Assembly: GCA_947480015.1 (NCBI GenBank)
Contig: CANKBS010000030.1
Location: forward strand, 1-44,708
DNA length: 44,708 nucleotides
Source: Sphingobacteriaceae bacterium
GTDB taxonomy: Bacteria > Bacteroidota > Bacteroidia > B-17B0 > Aurantibacillaceae
Reading direction: 5' to 3'
The notes beneath the pieces are model-generated. The model saw nothing but the letters and a program-made list of their open reading frames with translations. It had not been told where the DNA came from and made no database searches. How positions within the stretch are numbered: the stretch's first letter is position 1; each line of letters opens with the position of its first letter. Below, piece by piece: positions 8,240 through 15,670 of the stretch. Both the position numbers and the translations under genes were made by a program.

Positions 8240-8916
8240 TGGAAACTTTATTTATTATACCCGCGCGAGGCGGTTCAAAAGGAATTCCAGGTAAAAATAT
8301 CAAAAATTTGAATGGAAAACCCTTGATATACTATTCTATTGAGGTTGCTCGTCAACTGACCACGGATGATAATATATGTTTGACAACTGATAGCATGGAG
8401 ATAATTGATGTCGCTAAAAAATGTGGACTAAAAGTCCCATTCATAAGACCGACTCGTTTGGCGACTGACTTCGCAGGATCTAACGAAGTTATATTACATG
8501 CTATGGAATATTACGAAAAACAGAAAAAAAAAATTCAAACTATCGTTTTGTTGCAGCCTACATCTCCTTTCAGAGAGCCACAACAAATAAAGGAAGCAAT
8601 GGAATTAATGAGTGGAGATATTGAAATGGTCGTTTCAGTGAAATTGAGTTCTGCAAATCCTTATTATTCAATAGTTGAGGAAGATGAACTTGGTTTTCTT
8701 AAGCTATCGAAAGAAGGTTCCTATACTAGGAGACAGGATTGTCCGCCAGTTTATGAATATAACGGATCTATATATGTCATCAATACCAATGCTTTGAAGT
8801 GTTCTTCTATTGATAAGTTTACAAGGGTGAAAAAGTATTTGATGGATGATATTCATTCAGTGGATCTGGATACTCAGTTAAACTGGGATTTTGCGGAATT
8901 TTTGATGAACAGATAA
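8239..8916 (+). CDS. legF: CMP-legionaminate/acylneuraminate cytidylyltransferase (LegF/NeuA)
   Basis: A 225-residue acylneuraminate cytidylyltransferase that activates the nonulosonic acid with CTP for transfer. The signature nucleotide-binding loop PARGGSKGIPGKN is at residues 8-20, the LLQPTSPFR strand lies in mid-protein and an EYNGSIYV segment follows. I set the start at 8239, where the ATG overlaps the previous stop as TAATG, because the PARGGS loop then sits at its usual distance from the N-terminus. The open frame continues upstream to 8170, inside ptmE. A second ten-adenine run (8524-8533) lies mid-gene in a K-K-K-I context. An 87 bp AT-rich gap follows. This is the last recognisable step of the legionaminate set. 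Confidence 0.9.
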   Translation: METLFIIPARGGSKGIPGKNIKNLNGKPLIYYSIEVARQLTTDDNICLTTDSMEIIDVAKKCGLKVPFIRPTRLATDFAGSNEVILHAMEYYEKQKKKIQTIVLLQPTSPFREPQQIKEAMELMSGDIEMVVSVKLSSANPYYSIVEEDELGFLKLSKEGSYTRRQDCPPVYEYNGSIYVINTNALKCSSIDKFTRVKKYLMDDIHSVDLDTQLNWDFAEFLMNR

Positions 8917-9003
8917 AATTGGCTGCGAAATTCTGATTTATTATTTGAAAGAAAAGAAAATGTTCAGTATTATAAATTTTATCATATTTAAAGGTAGATT
9001 GAA

Positions 9004-9969
9004 ATGATTAATATTGCGGTAATAGGAGCAGGTGAACTTGGGAGTCGACATCTTCAGGCTTTGGTTAAATTGCCTGGAGATGGAATTATTCAGGTAGTGG
9101 ATCCAAAAAACAATTCTCTTGAAGTTGCACGTCAGCGTATCGAACAGGTTAGCAGTTCATTTACAGGAACTATTACTTTTCTGAATAACATCAGTGAATT
9201 GGCAGATGAACTCGATATTGTGATTGTCGCGACTAACTCAAATGTTAGAAAGAATGTTATTGTTGAAGTATTGACTTGTAAAAAAGTAAATTACTTGATT
9301 CTAGAGAAATTTCTTTTTCCAAGAATAGAAGAGTATCAAATTGTGGCAGATTTGCTTGTAAAATGTAAAACAATAGCATGGGTGAATTGCCCTAGGCGAA
9401 TGCTTGATTTTTATAATGAACTTAAGAAGACTCTAAATGGAAACATACATATTGCTGTGACTGGTAATGGATGGGGTTTAGGCTGTAATGGCATTCATTT
9501 ACTCGACTTAATGGCATACCTGACCGGAACTCCCGATTTTAAATTCGACAATAGCATGCTTGATGACACCACAATTTCGAGCAAACGGCCGGGTTATATA
9601 GAGTTTACTGGAACTCTTACTGGATCGTGCAAAAATGGAACTATTCATTTTACATCCTTTGCAAAAGGAATTTCTCCCACAATTATGACTATTTCGGATG
9701 AATGTAATCGTTATGAGATTGTAGAAGCAGCTATTACAACTGTTCGGAAAGCAACATTTGAGCGTGAGTGGAACTGGGAATATTTTACCTTCGACTTTCC
9801 ATATCAAAGTCAGTTGACCAACCTAATTGCAGCAGATCTCTTGAAAACAGGAAGCTGTATGTTGACACCTTATGCCGAAGCTTCAACGCTGCACATATCA
9901 ATTTTGAGGGCTTTCATGGAACATTTAAATAAAAACAATTTATTCGTTAAAGAATGCCTGATTACATAA
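9004..9969 (+). CDS. Gfo/Idh/MocA-family oxidoreductase with an altered EKP motif
   Basis: A 321-residue NAD(P)-dependent oxidoreductase. The Rossmann start is AVIGAGELGSRHL (5-17), followed by VIVATNSNVR and then LILEKF at 98-103, where the family usually has EKP. Further on are NCPRR and CNGIHLLDLMAYLTG, the latter supplying the usual catalytic-region histidine. No membrane segment. The family is secure, but the replaced proline in the EKP motif, which normally lies next to the nicotinamide, sets it apart from the other two Gfo/Idh proteins in the window. It overlaps the next oxidoreductase gene by 16 bp, so the two probably act in sequence on one sugar. PtmA-like steps in legionaminate pathways belong to a different family (SDR), so direct equivalence is not supported. 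Confidence 0.78.
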   Translation: MINIAVIGAGELGSRHLQALVKLPGDGIIQVVDPKNNSLEVARQRIEQVSSSFTGTITFLNNISELADELDIVIVATNSNVRKNVIVEVLTCKKVNYLILEKFLFPRIEEYQIVADLLVKCKTIAWVNCPRRMLDFYNELKKTLNGNIHIAVTGNGWGLGCNGIHLLDLMAYLTGTPDFKFDNSMLDDTTISSKRPGYIEFTGTLTGSCKNGTIHFTSFAKGISPTIMTISDECNRYEIVEAAITTVRKATFEREWNWEYFTFDFPYQSQLTNLIAADLLKTGSCMLTPYAEASTLHISILRAFMEHLNKNNLFVKECLIT

Positions 9970-10913
9970 AAAATAAAAAAGTACTAATTGTTGGCGTTGG
10001 CGTAATTGCGCAGGAATATGCAAAAATTCTCACTGAGTTAGCGTATAGTTTTGTTGTAATTGGAAGAAGTGCTGATAATGTGGAGAAATTTCAAATGCAA
10101 ACCGGAATTCCAGCAATAGCAGGTGGCGTAGATATATTTTGTAAGCAGCATGATTTAAAATTTGACGCGGCCTTTGTGGCGGTTGGTATTGAATCATTAG
10201 CTTCTGTAACAATAAGTTTGCTTCACTATGGTATCAAGAATATCTTAGTTGAAAAGCCTGGAGCAAATAGTCTTCTAGAAATTTCTGCTGTTGCTTCTTT
10301 AGCAAAACAACAACAAGCTCATGTATTGCTGGCCTATAACAGAAGATTTTTTTCATCAGTTTTAAAGGCTAAAGAAATTATTAAAGAAGATGGAGGTGTT
10401 TCATCTTTTAATTTTGAGTTTACAGAATGGGGACATGAAATTGAAAGTTTACCATATTCTGCTGACATTAAACAAAACTGGTTAATGGCCAATTCAAGTC
10501 ATGTAATTGATATGGCTTTTTATATGGGTGGTTTTCCTGAGCAAATTGTTTGTTTTTCTAAAGATGAATTGTCGTGGCACAAACCTGCTAATTTTTCAGG
10601 AGCAGGTATATCACAAAGCAAAGCTTTGTTTAGTTATCAGGCTAATTGGGATGCGCCCGGCAGGTGGGGTGTAGAAATGATTTCCAAAAAACACCGATTG
10701 ATTTTCAGACCGCTCGAAAAACTTCAGATTCAAAAAAAAGGCTCTGTTGAAATAAATCTTTCAGAAATAGATAACATTTTAGACGTAAAATATAAGCCAG
10801 GGTTTTATAGGCAAGTAGAATCTTTTTTATCAGGGGATTATAGTAATTTTTGTACAATATTTGACCAACAAAACAACGTTGAAAAATATTACACTAAAAT
10901 ATTGGGAGTATAA
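9954..10913 (+). CDS. Gfo/Idh/MocA-family oxidoreductase
   Basis: A 319-residue Rossmann-fold sugar oxidoreductase. The dinucleotide motif is VLIVGVGVIAQEYA (10-23), the family EKPG motif is at 100-103, the LLAYNRRFF segment follows, and a SSHVIDMAFYMGG stretch corresponds to the catalytic-histidine helix. It starts inside the last codons of the preceding Gfo/Idh gene and ends 3 bp before a small gene of the toxin-antitoxin-like pair. The two adjacent Gfo/Idh genes suggest an oxidation-reduction or epimerisation pair acting on a nucleotide sugar or cyclitol. The substrate is unknown; the placement after the CMP-nonulosonate synthetase is the only hint. Confidence 0.8.
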   Translation: MPDYIKNKKVLIVGVGVIAQEYAKILTELAYSFVVIGRSADNVEKFQMQTGIPAIAGGVDIFCKQHDLKFDAAFVAVGIESLASVTISLLHYGIKNILVEKPGANSLLEISAVASLAKQQQAHVLLAYNRRFFSSVLKAKEIIKEDGGVSSFNFEFTEWGHEIESLPYSADIKQNWLMANSSHVIDMAFYMGGFPEQIVCFSKDELSWHKPANFSGAGISQSKALFSYQANWDAPGRWGVEMISKKHRLIFRPLEKLQIQKKGSVEINLSEIDNILDVKYKPGFYRQVESFLSGDYSNFCTIFDQQNNVEKYYTKILGV

Positions 10914-10916
10914 TAG

Positions 10917-11213
10917 ATGGCGATGCGCGAGGAGAAATTAAAATTTATGAAATCATTAATGTGGGATTATAACATTCCACCTGAACATTGTCTTGAAGTA
11001 TTGGAAGGCACCCGAAAAAATGCAGGGCATTATACAGAAGCCACTTTGTTTAGAAAAATGCTTGAATCTTACCGTTGGTTTACAATTTTAAAAATACTCT
11101 CTACCAAACGAATTGCCGAACTTCTCACAGATGATGTGGTTAAATCATTGCGATTTAAATCAATGAGAACAAACTATGAGTTTATCCAAAAAAAACTACA
11201 GCGCGCTATATAA
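10917..11213 (+). CDS. Small partner of AbiEii-like nucleotidyltransferase (antitoxin-like)
   Basis: A 98-residue basic protein that overlaps the following AbiEii-like gene by 38 bp. It has the look of the small proteins encoded just upstream of AbiEii nucleotidyltransferases in Bacteroidota: an LMWDYNIPPEHCLEVLEG start, a helical LFRKMLESYRWFTILKIL centre and a SMRTNYEFIQKKL tail. I see no classical winged-helix or AbiEi domain. By position it would be the antitoxin or specificity partner of a type IV-like toxin-antitoxin pair; that function is inferred. The ATG at 10917 follows the previous stop by 3 bp, and a second ATG at 10923 is possible. The reading frame is intact although its partner is interrupted. 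Confidence 0.6.
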   Translation: MAMREEKLKFMKSLMWDYNIPPEHCLEVLEGTRKNAGHYTEATLFRKMLESYRWFTILKILSTKRIAELLTDDVVKSLRFKSMRTNYEFIQKKLQRAI

Positions 11214-11910
11214 ATTACAGGATAAAGTAATGGAAACTTTATCTGGTAATTACCGAAGCTTATACCTTACAGGAGGAACTGCCCTTGGTAGATTTTACTT
11301 AGATCATAGGTACAGCGATGATCTTGATTTTTTTACTAATAATGATCCGGCCTTTAAAGAAATAGTAAATAAAATTCGTGCAGTTCTTGAAACGAAGTTC
11401 AATTTTCTTTCAGATAAAATTATTCTTTATGACCAATTTATCCGGCTTTGGGTTGAAGAAAAGAACTGTGAATTAAAGATTGAATTTGTAGATGATGTTG
11501 CTGCTCGATGGGGCAATCCTGTTTTTATTCGTAATATTCTAATAGATAATCCCGGGAATATTTTGGCTAATAAACTTACTGCAATAGTTGGTCGAGATGA
11601 ACCAAAAGATGTGTTTGATATCATCCAACTTTCATAACATTATTCGTTTAATTGGGCCGATGTTTTTGAACAAAGTATTCGAAAGTCGATTATTAATGAG
11701 CAAGATGTGGCAATGCGCCTTGCAACATTTCCTGTAGAATTATTTGCATCGCAGCCCTGGTTGAAACAGGCTGTTAATGTTGCAGACATGAAAGCTAAAA
11801 TAGATACGATTACCGATGATTTTTTGTTTGCAAGAGACAATTCGCTTGGTATTGGAAAGACACATATTTTGGATGCGAAACCAATTGTACCAAATGCAAA
11901 TATTTTTTAG
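11176..11910 (+). pseudogene. AbiEii-type nucleotidyltransferase toxin, interrupted by in-frame TAA
   Basis: The first part (11176-11637, 153 residues) is a minimal nucleotidyltransferase of the AbiEii/AbiGii family: LTGGTALGR (31-39) and HRYSDDLDFF (44-53) give the G-G/S and D-x-D metal-binding pattern. Translation stops at TAA 11635-11637 after FDIIQLS. The same frame then continues without a shift to TAG 11908-11910, with HYSFNWADVFEQS and MRLATFPVELFASQPWLKQ, which is the usual C-terminal continuation of this family. So a single nonsense codon (for example CAA to TAA) splits an otherwise complete frame of about 244 codons. An internal ATG at 11707 could start a C-terminal fragment. The toxin is probably inactive unless the stop is read through or the truncated N-terminal domain works alone. 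Confidence 0.8.
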
Positions 11911-11973
11911 TCCAACAATTTACCCTCTCAAAGAGAGGGTACAGGGAGAGGTAATAAAAAACGGACTAAAAAA
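11903..11973. repeat. Nested inverted repeat (hairpin within an 11-bp outer stem)
   Basis: An 11-bp outer arm at 11903-11913 (TTTTTTAGTCC) is perfectly complementary to 11963-11973. Inside it a 9-bp perfect hairpin, TACCCTCTC at 11921-11929 and GAGAGGGTA at 11933-11941, closes on an AAA loop, followed by ACAGGGAGAGGT. The CCCTCTC-loop-GAGAGGG core with a trailing G-rich AGGT resembles a dispersed hairpin repeat common between genes in Bacteroidota. The left arm includes the stop codon of the broken toxin gene. It may act as a bidirectional terminator or be a small non-autonomous mobile element. Confidence 0.7.
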
Positions 11974-12033
11974 AATATTTGTATTTGGAATTAAATAAAT
12001 GTATTGGTGGCACATCAATTTCAAATTTCAAAG

Positions 12034-12080
12034 CAACTCTTCCAGAGTTGTATAGAATTTTTGAAAACTCTGGCAGGGTT
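12034..12080. repeat. Paired short hairpins (CAACTCT / AGAGTTG family)
   Basis: CAACTCT at 12034-12040 pairs perfectly with AGAGTTG at 12044-12050 around a TCC loop. Sixteen bases later AACTCT (12066-12071) faces AGGGTT (12075-12080) around GGC with one mismatch. The arms of the two hairpins are versions of the same sequence, so this is a diverged tandem copy of one small intergenic repeat. Confidence 0.6.
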
Positions 12081-12260
12081 ATACGCCGAAATAGAATTGA
12101 CAAGACAAAAACAAAAATTTAAATAAAACTACTAACAGAAAAAAGGTAAATCTTTTAATTTCGGCAGCTTTTTACAGCTATTTTGATGCTAAAATCAACA
12201 ATAAAAACTGGAACCTTAAAAATTCGAATTTCTGCGCCAGGAACACGCAGGGCTTGGTTC

Positions 12261-12335
12261 TTTTGAGGCGAGGTTTTTTTCTTGCCTCAAAAAACCGGAG
12301 CGAAGCGGAGCCCGGAGTGGTCCGCCCGGGCGCCC
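12261..12335. repeat. Hairpin plus GC-rich repeat tract
   Basis: TTTTGAGGC (12261-12269) pairs perfectly with GCCTCAAAA (12284-12292) around a T-rich 14-base loop. A GC-rich run follows in which GCCCGG (12310-12315) pairs with CCGGGC (12326-12331). The base composition is strikingly richer in GC than anything around it. This is typical of a dispersed intergenic repeat unit; a terminator role for the first hairpin is possible. Confidence 0.55.
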
Positions 12336-12409
12336 AAAACTTGTATTGAGCTTGTCGAAATAAATAAAAAGACTTTTTGAGATTTAACGAAATATAAATC
12401 GATTTTAAA

Positions 12410-13267
12410 ATGCTAACAGAAACTAAAGATACAGAGTGGACCACCATCCTTAAAGCCAAACGCCACTGGTGGAATATTGATTTTAAAGAAATTTGGGCCT
12501 ACAAAGATTTGATTATGTTATTTGTAAGACGTGATTTTGTTGCTTACTATAAACAAACCATTCTCGGTCCTTTATGGTTTTTAATTCAACCACTATTTAC
12601 TACAGTGGTTTTTACTGTAATATTTGGGAAAATTGCAAACATCCCCACCAATGGCATTCCACCCATGTTGTTTTATATGGCGGGTGTTGTGTGTTGGAAT
12701 TATTTTGCCGAGTGTTTAAATAAAACATCTAACACCTTTGTTTCTAATGCAGGCATATTTGGGAAAGTTTATTTTCCCCGTCTCGTAACACCAATTTCTG
12801 TGGTTATTTCTAACCTCTTAACTTTTCTGATTCAGTTTGCACTATTTATGTGTTTCTGGTTTTATTTTATGTCTAAAGGTTCTGATATACATATTTCTCC
12901 ATTTGTTTGGTTTTTACCTTTTTTGATTTTACAAATGGCTTGTTTGGGTTTGGGCATAGGCATCATTGTATCATCTATGACCACCCGATACCGTGATCTT
13001 ACTTTTGCCGTTGGTTTTGGAGTACAATTATGGATGTATGCTACACCTATTGTTTATCCCTTATCAGAGGTGCATGGAAAATTGAAAATACTGGTGATGA
13101 TGAATCCAATGACACCTGTTATTGAAACTTTTAAAAGTATATTTTTAGGAGCGGGCAGTATTAATATGAATATGTTGCTTTACAGCTGGATAGAAGTAAT
13201 AGTCATACTTTTAATTGGCATCATTATGTTTAGCAAAGTAGAAAAAAACTTTATGGATACGGTATGA
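12410..13267 (+). CDS. wzm: Polysaccharide ABC exporter permease (Wzm/TagG/KpsM type)
   Basis: A 285-residue integral membrane protein of the ABC-2 type used for export of lipid-linked O-antigen, teichoic acid or capsule. The cytoplasmic N-terminus has the usual amphipathic stretch and a VRRDFVAYYKQTILGPLW entry motif (about 42-59). About six hydrophobic segments follow, starting with LWFLIQPLFTTVVFTVIFG, then LLTFLIQFALFMCFWFYF and others, with the conserved YRDL cytoplasmic loop and WMYATPIVYPLSEV before the last segments. It overlaps the ATPase gene by 4 bp (ATGA), the standard Wzm-Wzt arrangement. It is the first gene after the repeat-rich spacer and probably heads a transcription unit. 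Confidence 0.92.
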   Translation: MLTETKDTEWTTILKAKRHWWNIDFKEIWAYKDLIMLFVRRDFVAYYKQTILGPLWFLIQPLFTTVVFTVIFGKIANIPTNGIPPMLFYMAGVVCWNYFAECLNKTSNTFVSNAGIFGKVYFPRLVTPISVVISNLLTFLIQFALFMCFWFYFMSKGSDIHISPFVWFLPFLILQMACLGLGIGIIVSSMTTRYRDLTFAVGFGVQLWMYATPIVYPLSEVHGKLKILVMMNPMTPVIETFKSIFLGAGSINMNMLLYSWIEVIVILLIGIIMFSKVEKNFMDTV

Positions 13268-14571
13268 GTTCTGATACAAACATAGTGATCCGGGTAGAGC
13301 ATTTGTACAAACAATATCGCCTGGGTGTAATTTCGCACCGCACCCTTTATAGGGAGCTGCAAACCAAATGGAGTAGGATAAAAGGAAGAGAAGATCCTAA
13401 CTCTTTAATTACTGCTGATGATGAATTTGATCCTTCAAATAATTCCACATTTTTAGCATTAAATGATGTTTCTTTTGATGTAAGAAAGGGTGATGTTTTG
13501 GGTATTTTAGGAAAAAACGGCGCAGGTAAATCAACGCTGTTAAAAGTGCTTTCTCGTGTAACTACACCGAGTAAAGGTGAGGTAAAAATAAAAGGCAAAA
13601 TAGTGAGCTTGCTCGAAGTGGGTACAGGTTTTCATCCTGAATTAACAGGCAGAGAAAATGTTTTTTTAAATGGTGCCATCATGGGTATGAACAAGCGTGA
13701 AATTGCCACAAAATTTGATGAGATTGTGGCTTTTGCCGAAATTGAAAAATTTATAGATACCCCAGTAAAGCGTTATTCATCGGGTATGTATGTGCGACTC
13801 GCTTTTTCGGTGGCTGCTCATTTAGAACCAGATATATTAATTGTAGATGAGGTATTAGCGGTGGGCGATGCTGAATTTCAAAAAAAATGTTTGGGTAAAA
13901 TGCAATCTGTTTCTGAACAAGATGGCAGAACTGTATTATTTGTAAGTCATAACATGGATGCCGTGCAACGTTTGTGCAGTTCAGCTTTATTATTGCGTAA
14001 AGGCAAAGTAGTAACGCAAGGCGATACTAAAAGCATTATTGCTGAATATTTAAAATCAGACACCGGTTTTTTTGGAGAAAAAATATGGACACGCGAAGAA
14101 GCAAAAGGAAATAAATTAGTGAAGTTACTGGCTGTAAGAGCCAAAAATGAAAACGAAATGGTAGCGGCTGAATTTAAAGTAACGGAACCTATTGACATCG
14201 AGGTTGAGTATGAAGTGCAAGAAGAGGCTAATTATGACGTTCATATATACTTTACCAATCAAACTGGGGCGCATTTGTTTTTAGTTTCAGATGTACAGGC
14301 TGAAAAATGGAGAAGTACCGTCAGGCCAAAGGGTATTCATAAAAGTATTTGCCACATACCAGCTAATTTTTTAAATGATGGCGCTTTTAATTTGCTAGTA
14401 GCTATCTGTTCTTCACCATACTCAACTCACGCGGTTGTTGAAAATGCCATATATTTGAGTATTAAAGATGATTTCGATAAACTAGGTGCGCGAGGCTCGA
14501 TGACTCAAAAATGGCCTGACGTAGCAGTAAGACCCCTACTTAACTGGGATTTTGAATACAATAAAGATTGA
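13264..14571 (+). CDS. wzt: Polysaccharide ABC exporter ATPase with C-terminal domain (Wzt type)
   Basis: A 435-residue ABC ATPase. The Walker A GKNGAGKST is at 83-91, the signature YSSGMYVRLAFS lies near 185 and the Walker B ILIVDEVLAVGD follows; the H-loop is VSHNMD. Unlike KpsT-type ATPases of about 220-250 residues, it carries some 175 extra residues after the nucleotide-binding domain, rich in beta-strand sequence (IEVEYEVQEEANYDVHIYFT and onward). This matches the Wzt C-terminal carbohydrate-binding sandwich that recognises the terminal modification of the finished glycan before export. It also has an insertion of about 25 residues between the first strand and Walker A (about 40-62). 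It is coupled to the permease by a 4-bp overlap. The domain predicts that chain length is controlled by a capped non-reducing end. Confidence 0.9.
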   Translation: MSSDTNIVIRVEHLYKQYRLGVISHRTLYRELQTKWSRIKGREDPNSLITADDEFDPSNNSTFLALNDVSFDVRKGDVLGILGKNGAGKSTLLKVLSRVTTPSKGEVKIKGKIVSLLEVGTGFHPELTGRENVFLNGAIMGMNKREIATKFDEIVAFAEIEKFIDTPVKRYSSGMYVRLAFSVAAHLEPDILIVDEVLAVGDAEFQKKCLGKMQSVSEQDGRTVLFVSHNMDAVQRLCSSALLLRKGKVVTQGDTKSIIAEYLKSDTGFFGEKIWTREEAKGNKLVKLLAVRAKNENEMVAAEFKVTEPIDIEVEYEVQEEANYDVHIYFTNQTGAHLFLVSDVQAEKWRSTVRPKGIHKSICHIPANFLNDGAFNLLVAICSSPYSTHAVVENAIYLSIKDDFDKLGARGSMTQKWPDVAVRPLLNWDFEYNKD

Positions 14572-14636
14572 AATATAAATTACGACCTTGATTATGATAA
14601 ATTCATTTAATTATATAAAAATTTAATTTAAGCGCT

Positions 14637-15647
14637 ATGTTATTTAAAAACAAAATTGTTCTTGTTACAGGAGGTACCGGATCCTTTGGAAATTTCATTA
14701 CTAAAAGACTCTTTGATATGGGCGTTAATGAAATACGTATTTTTTCACGCGATGAAAAAAAACAATACGATATGCGTATTCACTATAAAAATGATTCGCG
14801 GTTAAAATTTTTCATCGGGGATATCAGAAACTATTCTAGACTTGAAGAAGTAATGACTGGTGTTGATATTGTATATCAAGCCGCTGCTTTAAAACAGGTG
14901 CCGGCATGCGAATTGGCTCCGTTTGAAGCCATTCAAACCAATGTACTCGGTGTTCAAAATATTATTACAGCGGCATTAAAACATCAAGTTGAAAAAGTAA
15001 TTACCGTTAGTACTGATAAAGCTGTTAAGCCTGTAAATGTGATGGGTATGACAAAGGCATTACAAGAACGCTTGATCATTAATGCCAATCATTCACCTCA
15101 AAATAAGGGCACAAAATTTTGTGTAGTTCGCTATGGCAATGTGCTTCAATCAAGAGGTTCTGTTGTGCCATTTTTTAGGAAACAATTAGCGGAGAAGCAG
15201 CAATTAACCATTACCGATGAAGGGATGACACGTTTTTTATTGACACTTGGAGACGCAATTGATTTAGTGATTTTTGCAACTGAGAATTCTGTTGGTGGCG
15301 AAACTTTTGTAAAGAAAGCGCCAACAACAAAAATAAAAACAATAGCCCAAGTATTAAGTAAGGAAGTAGGCGTAGCACTAAATTACCATGTGATAGGCAA
15401 ATATCCGGGTGAAAAATTGCATGAAATTTTAATTACAGAAGAAGAACTGCAAAGAACTCAAAACATGGGTGATTTTTATAAGGTCAATCCTTACTGGATG
15501 CCTGAGAAATATACAGACATTACAGAAGAATATGGTTCGGGTACCAATGTGATTGAGGATCCTAAAATTATCGAAACATTAATTGCCAGATCAGATAATG
15601 AAATGATAGGTGTGAGTATTGAAAAGGGTGAATTTTCTAAAATATAA
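14637..15647 (+). CDS. capE: CapE/WbjB-type UDP-GlcNAc 4,6-dehydratase/5-epimerase
   Basis: A 336-residue SDR of the inverting UDP-GlcNAc 4,6-dehydratase group (polysaccharide biosynthesis protein family). TGGTGSFG (11-18) binds NAD(P). The STDK strand is at 125-128, and the catalytic YxxxK pair is replaced by M136-GMT-K140, the MxxxK arrangement known from CapE and not seen in PseB or classic SDRs. The PVNVMGMTKA context also fits CapE/WbjB/WbvB better than PseB. The expected product is a UDP-4-keto-6-deoxy-L-HexNAc. It is followed by a methyltransferase and an RmlD-like reductase, which could reduce C4 to give an L-RhaNAc/L-QuiNAc-type sugar. CapF and CapG partners for L-FucNAc are not adjacent. 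Confidence 0.82.
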   Translation: MLFKNKIVLVTGGTGSFGNFITKRLFDMGVNEIRIFSRDEKKQYDMRIHYKNDSRLKFFIGDIRNYSRLEEVMTGVDIVYQAAALKQVPACELAPFEAIQTNVLGVQNIITAALKHQVEKVITVSTDKAVKPVNVMGMTKALQERLIINANHSPQNKGTKFCVVRYGNVLQSRGSVVPFFRKQLAEKQQLTITDEGMTRFLLTLGDAIDLVIFATENSVGGETFVKKAPTTKIKTIAQVLSKEVGVALNYHVIGKYPGEKLHEILITEEELQRTQNMGDFYKVNPYWMPEKYTDITEEYGSGTNVIEDPKIIETLIARSDNEMIGVSIEKGEFSKI

Positions 15648-15670
15648 CTTTAAAATATAAAACTAAAATA

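Larger units (their letters stand above)
11911..12409. other. 500-bp non-coding repeat-rich spacer
   Basis: No credible gene lies here on either strand. The spacer holds the right part of the nested inverted repeat, a 7-bp hairpin at 12034-12050 with an imperfect relative at 12066-12080, a 9-bp hairpin at 12261-12292 and a GC-rich tract to about 12335, followed by TTGAGCTTGTCGAAA (12346-12360), a motif often seen in bacterial intergenic repeats. The final 50 bp before the ABC-transporter gene are AT-rich and could hold its promoter, but I see no convincing match to the Bacteroidota TTTG/TAnnTTTG boxes with room before the ATG. The segment separates the nonulosonate block from the export block. 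Confidence 0.7.

Noticed and set aside
11911-12409. An insertion sequence remnant in the spacer
   Set aside because: Inverted repeats are present, but no transposase fragment was visible on either strand and no target-site duplication could be paired with confidence.
12178-12459. A 93-codon reverse-strand frame across the repeat spacer
   Set aside because: It reads through hairpin repeats and the GC-rich island and overlaps the exporter gene start. Its arginine/proline-rich translation is typical of repeat-derived artefacts.
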